From positions 1-12,557 of the forward strand of contig SLBE01000167.1 in assembly GCA_007126465.1 (NCBI GenBank): DNA of 12,557 bases, given 5' to 3'. Below, one piece after another: positions 1-5,649 of the stretch. Position 1 is the first letter of the stretch; each line of letters begins with the position of its first letter. Below the pieces are notes generated by a model, which did no database searches, had not been told where the DNA came from, and worked only from the letters and a program-made list of their open reading frames with translations. A program made the position numbers and the translations under genes. Origin of the DNA: Syntrophomonadaceae bacterium (lineage in GTDB: Bacteria > Bacillota > Dethiobacteria > DTU022).

Positions 1-578
1 ATCAGGATCTGGAATCTCTTGGTGTTGATTACGATAAGAGCGGGATCAAGGTTAACAGTAAAATGGAAACATCTGTACCCAATATCTATGCTGTAGGTGA
101 CGCCACTTACCCCAACTATTTTCTGGCACATACCGCTTACCACCAGGGTATTGTTGCTGCAGAAAACATCGCCGGCATAGAAGCGCATTTTGATGGAACT
201 GCTGTGCCAAGCTGCCTCTTTACAGACCCGGAGTTAGCCTATGTCGGATTAAGTGAAGAGGAAGCCAAGGAAAAGGGCCTGGAGAAGATCAAAACGGCCA
301 AGTTTCCATTTTCAGCCAGCGGAAAAGCTGCCACCCAGGATGAAAAAGAGGGTGCTGTTAAGATAATAACTGCCGGGGAAGACGACAAAATTGTCGGAAT
401 GCATATTCTCGGGCCTCATGCATCTGACCTGATCCAGGAGGGAACCCTGGCAGTAGCAAAGGGAGTAACTGCCAGGGAGATGGCCGAGCTGATTCACCCA
501 CACCCGACTCTTTGTGAGTCAGTTTGGGAAGCAGCGATGGGACTTGACAAGGACGCGCTGCATTTGGCCAGGCGATGA
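1..578 (+). CDS. lpdA: Dihydrolipoamide dehydrogenase, C-terminal part (5' end outside window)
   Basis: Partial flavoprotein disulfide reductase, the E3 enzyme that reoxidises lipoyl groups of 2-oxoacid, acetoin or glycine cleavage complexes with NAD+. The reading frame is open from base 3, so the start lies upstream; a Met codon at 63 is internal. The segment begins in the FAD domain, with the second FAD-contacting motif IYAVGDAT encoded at about 84-107. It then runs through the complete dimerisation domain. The catalytic His-Glu pair is visible in HPHPTLCE (495-518), where the second His and the Glu are five residues apart as in the family. The last codon overlaps the ATG of the next gene (ATGA), indicating translational coupling. 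Because the neighbour is an AcoX-type kinase, the likely complex is an acetoin or related 2-oxoacid dehydrogenase (inference). Other pyridine nucleotide-disulfide oxidoreductases such as mercuric reductase are less likely given the His-Pro-Thr-x-x-Glu motif. Confidence 0.9.
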   Translation, partial: QDLESLGVDYDKSGIKVNSKMETSVPNIYAVGDATYPNYFLAHTAYHQGIVAAENIAGIEAHFDGTAVPSCLFTDPELAYVGLSEEEAKEKGLEKIKTAKFPFSASGKAATQDEKEGAVKIITAGEDDKIVGMHILGPHASDLIQEGTLAVAKGVTAREMAELIHPHPTLCESVWEAAMGLDKDALHLARR

Positions 579-1693
579 AAAAGTTAGGTTTAATTGTTAA
601 CCCTGTTGCCGGGATGGGTGGTAAAGTCGGATTAAAAGGCACCGATGGCCCGGAAATAGTTGAAAAAGCGAGGTCATTAGGGGCCCGGCCGGAATCCGCC
701 TTAAAAACCGGATATGCCCTGCAGGTGATCAGCGGGTTAAAGGATCAGGTGGAAATAATAACCTGTCCGGGAGAAATGGGTGAAGAAGTGGCCCGTAAAT
801 ACGGGTTTGAGCCTCGATTGATCGGCAGCATAAACGATCCGAGTACTTCTGAAGATACAGAACAGGCTGCCCGTAAAATGGCGGCACAGGGTGTGGAACT
901 GATTCTTTTTGCCGGGGGTGACGGTACGGCCCGCAATATCTATCATGCTCTTGGTGAAGATAATCATCCTCCTGTAATTGGTATTCCGGCCGGGGTAAAA
1001 ATTCATTCTGCCGTATATGCCACAACTCCGCGTAATGCCGGGGAACTGGTCCGTTTATATTTGCAGGAAGGCAGCTTGCCGCTGCGCCGGGCAGAAGTAA
1101 TGGACATTGATGAAGAAGCTTTTCGCGATGGTCGTCTCTCGGCCAGACTGTACGGTTATTTGATGGTTCCGTGTGCGGGGGACCTGATGCAGCACCTTAA
1201 GATTGGTGGGGTCGGTTCTGAAGAATCTGTACTCGACGGCATAGCAGAACAGGTTTTGGAAGGCCTGGAGCAGGACACTATTTATGTTGTAGGGCCCGGT
1301 TCAACAACTGCGCCAATTATGAAAAAGATGGGGCTTGATCATACCCTGCTTGGTGTTGATCTTGTGAAAAATGGAAAGCTGCTTGCTGCTGATGCCAATG
1401 AGCAGCAAATCCTGGAGCTTATTAAAGGGAAAACAGCAAAGATTATTGTTACTGTAATCGGAGGCCAGGGTTATATTTTCGGCCGCGGCAACCAGCAAAT
1501 CAGCGCAGATGTAATCAGGCAGGTAGGCAAGAAAAATATCATAGTGGTTGCAACAAGGGAAAAAGTTCTTTCACTTGATTACGGCCATCTGCTGGCCGAT
1601 ACCGGGGACGAAGAAGTTAACAAGATGCTTTGCGGCTACATCCGTATTATTACCGGCTACAAGGAAGAACTGGTATACCCTTTAACTTCATGA
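575..1693 (+). CDS. AcoX / ATP-NAD kinase family protein
   Basis: Protein of 372 residues of the predicted ATP- or polyphosphate-dependent NAD kinase family that includes AcoX of acetoin clusters. The N-terminus has the NPxAG motif (NPVAG, residues 9-13) and the diacylglycerol/NAD kinase hallmark GGDGT at 114-118. The conserved GIPAGVKIHSAVYATTP block follows at 136-152. The length fits the COG3199 type, which is longer than classical NadK because of a C-terminal extension. The ATG overlaps the stop of the lipoamide dehydrogenase gene (ATGA), with only a weak upstream Shine-Dalgarno, so translation is probably coupled. AcoX-type proteins are commonly encoded with acetoin dehydrogenase complex subunits, but their physiological substrate is poorly established; NAD phosphorylation is a family-level inference. 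A true NadK or a diacylglycerol kinase are the alternatives, both less likely from the flanking motifs. Confidence 0.85.
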   Translation: MKKLGLIVNPVAGMGGKVGLKGTDGPEIVEKARSLGARPESALKTGYALQVISGLKDQVEIITCPGEMGEEVARKYGFEPRLIGSINDPSTSEDTEQAARKMAAQGVELILFAGGDGTARNIYHALGEDNHPPVIGIPAGVKIHSAVYATTPRNAGELVRLYLQEGSLPLRRAEVMDIDEEAFRDGRLSARLYGYLMVPCAGDLMQHLKIGGVGSEESVLDGIAEQVLEGLEQDTIYVVGPGSTTAPIMKKMGLDHTLLGVDLVKNGKLLAADANEQQILELIKGKTAKIIVTVIGGQGYIFGRGNQQISADVIRQVGKKNIIVVATREKVLSLDYGHLLADTGDEEVNKMLCGYIRIITGYKEELVYPLTS

Positions 1694-1703
1694 TCTTACA
1701 AAA

Positions 1704-1734
1704 CAGCCAATAACATGCTTTCTTAAGCAGGCTG
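1704..1734 (+). repeat. Hairpin containing a copy of a dispersed 18-base motif
   Basis: Lies 10 bases after the AcoX-like stop codon. TGCTT (1716-1720) pairs with AAGCA (1725-1729) around the loop TCTT, and CAGCC (1704-1708) pairs with GGCTG (1730-1734), leaving a 7-base bulge. The motif GCTTTCTTAAGCAGGCTG (1717-1734) matches 5521-5538 at 17 of 18 positions and is related to 11700-11717. There is no T-run after the stem, so it is not a classical intrinsic terminator, although it may mark the 3' end of the upstream operon. The following 90 bases (1735-1824) hold nothing I recognise. Confidence 0.5.
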
Positions 1735-1824
1735 CACAGTGTCATAACACAGATAAAGCAGGTATTTATTTTAGATGAAGACTATTAGAAAAACTAAATC
1801 GAGTACAAAGAGCAGGATTGAAAA

Positions 1825-2039
1825 TACCGTTTTAGCAAAGCTTGAAGCGAACGTATAGCGAGTGCAAGAAATTATGCGGCGAAGTGAAGCCTGGAGCAGG
1901 TCGGTCTACATGGAGGGAGGCCGCCTCGAGAAGGGCCCGGATGGCCCGTCGAGAGGGCAACCAAAGCGAAAGGCTAAAACTGAGTCGGTTTATAATTCTG
2001 CACGCAGCGATTAGAGAGCGAAGACTTTCTAAAACGGTA
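1825..2039 (+). ncRNA. Structured non-coding RNA of about 215 nt, family uncertain
   Basis: Long-range complementarity defines an RNA domain. P1: TACCGTTTTAG (1825-1835) pairs perfectly with CTAAAACGGTA (2029-2039); after a bulged C1836, AAAG (1837-1840) pairs with CTTT (2025-2028), and CTT (1841-1843) can pair with AAG (2021-2023). P2: 1862-1875 pairs with 1992-2003, giving 12 pairs with two single-A bulges (1867, 1871). Inside P2 are P3 (GCGGC 1876-1880 with GCCGC 1920-1924) enclosing hairpin CCTG/CAGG (1890-1900), a two-part hairpin at 1925-1953 (CTCGA/TCGAG and GGGCC/GGCCC), and AACC/GGTT (1959-1962 with 1987-1990). The segments joining P1 and P2 are purine-rich, which favours the plus strand. 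The GC content is clearly above the flanks. An 80-codon frame overlaps it but looks spurious. The raiA-type RNA of Clostridia is one candidate family, a suggestion from size and lineage only. Exact ends and promoter are not determined. The stretch 2040-2151 after it shows nothing else I recognise. Confidence 0.72.
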
Positions 2040-2151
2040 ATAAGAGTAATCCAGATGAAGTTTGAAGTTAAGCCAGACCAGTAACAGTTTGTTAATCAAC
2101 GAGCGAATATTTTTTCAGTAGGCAATAGATGTTAGTTTAGTAAATAGAATT

Positions 2152-2202
2152 AATTAGGTGGGCGGCAATTAAATTTTTCTTAATTAGCTGCCCGCTTTAA
2201 TT
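2152..2202 (+). terminator. Long hairpin upstream of the diaphorase operon; possible terminator of the RNA gene
   Basis: GGGCGGCAATTAA (2160-2172) pairs with TTAATT-A-GCTGCCC (2180-2193), with one G-T pair and a single bulged A, around a 7-base T-rich loop. The stem can extend outward through AATTA (2152-2156) and TAATT (2198-2202). The tract after the core stem, TTTAATTATT, is AT-rich but not a clean T-run. It could therefore terminate the upstream RNA, or act as a leader structure if transcription of the next operon begins before it. Which role applies cannot be decided from sequence. Confidence 0.5.
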
Positions 2203-2275
2203 ATTCAAGGCATAGTGGTATTATATTATTGTGCTTAACAGAGAGCAAAGAATTACTATTAAGGAGATGTAGGCA

Positions 2276-2851
2276 TTGCAGTTAATGGAAGGCGAAAAAG
2301 AACAAATAATTTCCTGTGTTGATGAAGTCCTCAGCAATAGCACAAAGGAAAAAGAAGATTTAATCCCTATTTTACAAAAAGTCCAGGCCAGGCTTGGTTA
2401 TCTACCGGCCCTGGCTATGGAAAAAATTGCAGAAGGAACAGATGTGCCGACAGTAGATGTTTATGGCCTGGCAACATTTTATAACCAATTCCGCCTTAAT
2501 CCGCCCGGTGACCACGAAGTTAAGGTTTGCCTGGGTACTGCCTGTTATATGGTCGGTGGCGATATAACCCTTGAGTCATTTGAGCGACGCATGGAAATCA
2601 ATGAGGGCGAGACCACTTCGGACCGCCGATACAGCCTGGAACGCGTAGCATGTGTAGGATGCTGTACTATGGCCCCGGTTGTGGTTGTTGATGATGAGGT
2701 TGAGGGCAAGGTGACCCCGACCCGGGTAGATGGAATCATGCTGGAGCTGGAAGGTAAAAATGGTAAATCTGGCGATAATAATTCTTCTAACGCTGGCCAA
2801 AATACAGGGAGCAAAGATGATCCAACTAAAGAAGTAGGTGAGCAGAAATGA
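2276..2851 (+). CDS. nuoE: NuoE/HydC-like [2Fe-2S] subunit of NADH-oxidising complex
   Basis: Protein of 191 residues of the complex I 24 kDa / NuoE / HydC family, a thioredoxin-fold [2Fe-2S] subunit that sits beside the NADH-FMN subunit. After an N-terminal helical part (GYLPALAMEKIAE at 41-53, typical of the family) come the cluster ligands C85, C90, C126 and C130 in CLGTAC and CVGCC contexts. The chosen start is TTG at 2276, because AAGGAG (2261-2266) sits 9 bases before it; an in-frame ATG at 2285 would leave an 18-base spacer. Residues from about 160 form a hydrophilic tail rich in Gly, Asn, Ser and Lys that is absent from most NuoE proteins. It is the first gene of a three-gene unit and its stop overlaps the next ATG. 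A weak promoter candidate (TTCAAG at 2204 and TATTGT at 2227, 17-base spacer) precedes it. The complex is soluble and cytoplasmic by family. Confidence 0.92.
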   Translation: MQLMEGEKEQIISCVDEVLSNSTKEKEDLIPILQKVQARLGYLPALAMEKIAEGTDVPTVDVYGLATFYNQFRLNPPGDHEVKVCLGTACYMVGGDITLESFERRMEINEGETTSDRRYSLERVACVGCCTMAPVVVVDDEVEGKVTPTRVDGIMLELEGKNGKSGDNNSSNAGQNTGSKDDPTKEVGEQK

Positions 2852-4758
2852 GCGAATCAGATTCTCAGGCCATCTATGAAAAACTGTATGAAGAAGCTAA
2901 GAAAAAGATAGATGCAAAGGAAAATAAGGCACAAGTCCTGGTTGGAACTGCAACCTGCGGAGTTTCGGCCGGTGCCCTGAAAATAAAAGAAGACTTTGAG
3001 CGGGAAATTAAGGAGAAAGACCTTGATGTTGATGTGGTTGAAGTAGGTTGTATCGGCCATTGTTATGCCGAGCCACTTGCGGTTATTGCCAAGCCCGGCC
3101 ACCCGGCAGTTTGTTACGGTTATCTTGATGATGGTCTTGTTCACCGCCTGGTGGAAGATTTTTTGGCCGGGGACGATCCTTCCTATGAGTATGCCCTGGC
3201 TGCACTGGAGCGCAATGATGTATTTCCGACCTTTGAAGATTTTCCGCGTGGTCAATATGAGCATAAATTGATTCTTGAAAACTGTGGTTTTATTGATGTC
3301 CGAGATATAAATAATTATATTGCCCGTGACGGTTACAAGGCTTTGTCTAAAGCCCTTGAAAAAGAGCCTTCTGCTGTTCTGGAAGAGGTTAAAGCCGCCA
3401 ACCTGCGCGGCCGCGGTGGGGCAGGGTTTCCGGCCGGAATTAAATGGGAAGCCTGTATTAAAAGTGGCCAGGATGAAAAATATGTTATATGTAATGCCGA
3501 CGAGGGAGATCCTGGAGCTTTCATGGATCGCAGCATCCTGGAGTCCGATCCACACCTGGTGATAGAAGGAATGATACTTTGCGCATATGCCATAGGCGCC
3601 CAGAAAGGATACCTGTATATCAGGGCCGAATATCCCCGGGCAGTGGGACATGTTCAGGAGGCACTCGATCAGGCACGCGCGAAGGGACTGCTCGGTGAAT
3701 CAATCATGGATACCGAATTCAGCTTTGATCTGGAAATATTCCAGGGGTCGGGTGCTTTTGTCTGTGGAGAAGCAACTGCCCTGGTTAATTCAATGGAAGG
3801 TAACATGGGTATGCCCGAGAGCAGACCGCCGCGCCTGGCCAGCCAGGGTTTCCGGGGCAAGCCAACAGTTTTGAATAACGTAAAAACTTTTGCCTATGTG
3901 CCTTATATTATCAACCGCGGGGCGGACTGGTTTAAAGAAATTGGCACCAAGGATAACCCCGGCACAGCAGTATTCTCGCTGGTCGGTAAAGTTAACAATA
4001 CCGGCCTGGTTGAGGTGCCCATGGGGACAACCCTGCGTGAGCTGGTTTTCGATGTTGGGGACGGTTTGCGCGACAACAAGGAATTTAAAGCGGTGCAGAT
4101 TGGCGGTCCTTCCGGAGGATGCTTGCCCGAATCGGCCCTTGACGTGCCGATTGATTTTGATTCTCTGCATGAAGCCGGGGCCATCATGGGTTCCGGAGGC
4201 CTGGTTGTATTAGATGAAAATGACTGTATGGTTTCGGTCTCCCGCTATTTTCTCGAGTTTACCCAGCATGAATCCTGTGGGAAGTGTACCTTTTGCAGGT
4301 TGGGGACCAAGCATATGCTTGATATCCTGAACGGTATAACCAGGGGTAAGGGTGACGCAGAAACGCTGGAACTGCTTAAGGAACTGGCTGAAGATGTCCG
4401 AGACGGTTCTCTCTGCAACCTTGGGAAAACTGCGCCAAATCCGGTCCTGACAACCCTTGAATATTTCATGGACGAGTATAAAGCCCACATAGAAGAAGGC
4501 CGCTGCCCGGCCGGGGTTTGTCGTGAATTGATTCTATACTATATAGAACCGCCTAAATGCAGCAAACTCTGTAATGTCTGTGTCGGCAGCTGTCCAACAG
4601 AAGCAATTTTTACCAGGGATGACGGCTTGAAAGAAATCGATCAGGAAAAATGTGTTAAATGTGACAACTGCCTGAAAGCCTGCCCGCCTGAATATAACGC
4701 TATTGTTAAGTTGTCACCACCGGTATTGCCACCTGAAAAGGAGAAAACAGCAAAATGA
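2848..4758 (+). CDS. nuoF: NuoF/HydB-like NADH-FMN subunit with N-terminal [2Fe-2S] and C-terminal ferredoxin domains
   Basis: Protein of 636 residues with the architecture of HydB of electron-bifurcating [FeFe] hydrogenases and related complexes. Residues 28-110 are a thioredoxin-like [2Fe-2S] domain (C37, C68, C72 visible). The NuoF core has the glycine-rich NADH-binding loop LRGRGGAGFPAG (186-197) and the FMN-site block NADEGDPGAFMDRS (216-229). An SLBB-like part follows, then the N3-type [4Fe-4S] site ESCGKCTFC with C477, C480, C483 and C523. The C-terminus carries CPAGVC (553-558) and two [4Fe-4S] motifs: C571, C575, C578, C582 and C602, C605, C608, C612. The first of these has three residues between its first two Cys instead of the usual two. 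It oxidises NADH or reduces NAD+ and passes electrons along the clusters (family knowledge). Both ends overlap neighbours by ATGA. The same domain set occurs in hydrogenase, formate dehydrogenase and Sporomusa-type Nfn complexes, so the complex type is open. Confidence 0.93.
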   Translation: MSESDSQAIYEKLYEEAKKKIDAKENKAQVLVGTATCGVSAGALKIKEDFEREIKEKDLDVDVVEVGCIGHCYAEPLAVIAKPGHPAVCYGYLDDGLVHRLVEDFLAGDDPSYEYALAALERNDVFPTFEDFPRGQYEHKLILENCGFIDVRDINNYIARDGYKALSKALEKEPSAVLEEVKAANLRGRGGAGFPAGIKWEACIKSGQDEKYVICNADEGDPGAFMDRSILESDPHLVIEGMILCAYAIGAQKGYLYIRAEYPRAVGHVQEALDQARAKGLLGESIMDTEFSFDLEIFQGSGAFVCGEATALVNSMEGNMGMPESRPPRLASQGFRGKPTVLNNVKTFAYVPYIINRGADWFKEIGTKDNPGTAVFSLVGKVNNTGLVEVPMGTTLRELVFDVGDGLRDNKEFKAVQIGGPSGGCLPESALDVPIDFDSLHEAGAIMGSGGLVVLDENDCMVSVSRYFLEFTQHESCGKCTFCRLGTKHMLDILNGITRGKGDAETLELLKELAEDVRDGSLCNLGKTAPNPVLTTLEYFMDEYKAHIEEGRCPAGVCRELILYYIEPPKCSKLCNVCVGSCPTEAIFTRDDGLKEIDQEKCVKCDNCLKACPPEYNAIVKLSPPVLPPEKEKTAK

Positions 4759-5408
4759 GTGAACTTGTAAAAATAACAATAGACGATCGCGAAATTGAAG
4801 CCAGGGTAGGAGATAAGCTGCTTTGGACGGCCCTGGAAAATGACATTTATATACCGCATCTTTGTTCAATAAAAGATGAAAAACGGCCAAACGCATCCTG
4901 TCGTCTTTGCTTTGTGGAAATTGAAGGTGTTGACCACCCGGTGACTTCCTGCACCAGGAAAGTGGAAGAAGGGATGGTTGTAAAAACAAGAAGTCAACGC
5001 ATAGACCGCCTGGTGAAAACAGGCTTTGAACTGCTGCTTTCCGACCACGACCTTAAGTGTGCTCAATGTGCGGCTAACAGAAAATGTGCCCTGCAGACAA
5101 TAGCTAAAGAACGACGGATAAAGCTCCGGCAAAAACGTTTTAAATTAATTGAACGAGACTATGAAATTGATGACAGCCCTGCTGAATTTGCTTATAACCG
5201 CAGTCGTTGTGTGCTCTGCGGGCAATGCGTCTGGGCCGACCGGGAAGAGGCAAAAGTAGGCGCCATCGGGTTTACACAGCGAGGGATTAATCGAGCTGTA
5301 ACAACTTTCGAAGAAATTCCCCTGGCTGACTCAATTTGTACCGAATGTCACCTTTGTGTCGATGCCTGTCCGGTAGGGGCTCTGTATTACAAAAGTGACT
5401 TGAAATAA
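4755..5408 (+). CDS. HoxU/NuoG-N-like iron-sulfur subunit without catalytic domain
   Basis: Protein of 217 residues equivalent to the N-terminal iron-sulfur part of HydA or NuoG, or to HoxU. It has a plant-type [2Fe-2S] site (C37, C49, C52, C66; spacing 11-2-13), then the His-Cys [4Fe-4S] site H98, C102, C105, C111, then a two-cluster ferredoxin region with C152, C155, C158 and C195, C198, C201, C205. The expected eighth ligand, four residues after C158, is Asp (D162, codon GAC 5238-5240), so the second cluster has a non-Cys ligand or is a [3Fe-4S] cluster. The protein ends after PVGALYYKSDLK. No H-cluster motifs follow in any frame, so this is a natural short form, not a frameshift. AAAAGGAG lies about 11 bases upstream of the ATG. 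It probably wires the NADH-FMN subunit to a catalytic partner encoded elsewhere (inference). Confidence 0.88.
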   Translation: MSELVKITIDDREIEARVGDKLLWTALENDIYIPHLCSIKDEKRPNASCRLCFVEIEGVDHPVTSCTRKVEEGMVVKTRSQRIDRLVKTGFELLLSDHDLKCAQCAANRKCALQTIAKERRIKLRQKRFKLIERDYEIDDSPAEFAYNRSRCVLCGQCVWADREEAKVGAIGFTQRGINRAVTTFEEIPLADSICTECHLCVDACPVGALYYKSDLK

Positions 5409-5412
5409 ATAG

Positions 5413-5546
5413 CAACTACCGAATCTTCTTAAGAAAACTTCCCTCGCTGATCGTTCAAGCTGGAACTGCACAGGCTTAGCTCCACCGGCATTTTCATGCC
5501 TGATCTTGATGCTCGTTTCAGCTTTCTTAACCAGGCTGGGTAGTTG
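5413..5546. repeat. Imperfect terminal inverted repeat element (MITE-like or structured 3' region)
   Basis: The ends are inverted copies of each other: bases 5413-5436 and the complement of 5523-5546 agree at 19 of 24 positions. These include the perfect blocks CAACTACC (5413-5420 with 5539-5546) and TTAAGAAA (5429-5436 with 5523-5530). The interior holds hairpins GGCAT-TTTC-ATGCC (5487-5500) and GTTC/GAAC (5453-5466). Two parts recur elsewhere: 5431-5448 is found exactly, inverted, at 11690-11707, and 5521-5538 recurs at 1717-1734 with one mismatch. It starts five bases after the stop of the HoxU-like gene and may also serve as its transcript end. There is no coding sequence and no clear target-site duplication. 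Confidence 0.6.
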
Positions 5547-5564
5547 TATTATTGGCCGTAATTT

Positions 5565-5593
5565 TTTACAGTACCCTTGAAATATGCTATACT
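5565..5593 (+). promoter_or_regulatory. Sigma-A type promoter for the asparagine synthetase-like operon
   Basis: TTTACA (5565-5570), a 17-base spacer and TATACT (5588-5593), preceded by TGC, which gives an extended -10. Transcription would start near 5600. The leader would begin with GGTAG-TTTT-CTACC (5599-5612), whose 3' arm can alternatively form TTCTAC-CATT-GTAGAA (5606-5621); the two hairpins exclude each other. The Shine-Dalgarno GGGAG follows at 5635-5639. Confidence 0.65.
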
Positions 5594-5649
5594 TATAGGG
5601 TAGTTTTCTACCATTGTAGAAGAAAATAATTTATGGGAGTTGAAAGTAA

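Noticed and set aside
1842..2084. 80-codon plus-strand frame in the gap after the acoX-like gene
   Set aside because: It starts with a poor TTG, has no Shine-Dalgarno, yields a low-complexity Arg-rich product and overlaps the RNA helices, whose pairing explains the sequence better.
2857..3651. 264-codon minus-strand frame opposite the NuoF-like gene
   Set aside because: It lies wholly inside a gene with unmistakable family motifs and its product resembles no protein; it is a shadow frame.
5409..5649. Possible frameshifted H-cluster domain continuing the HoxU-like gene
   Set aside because: No hydrogenase H-cluster Cys motifs appear in any frame, and the stretch is an inverted repeat followed by a promoter.
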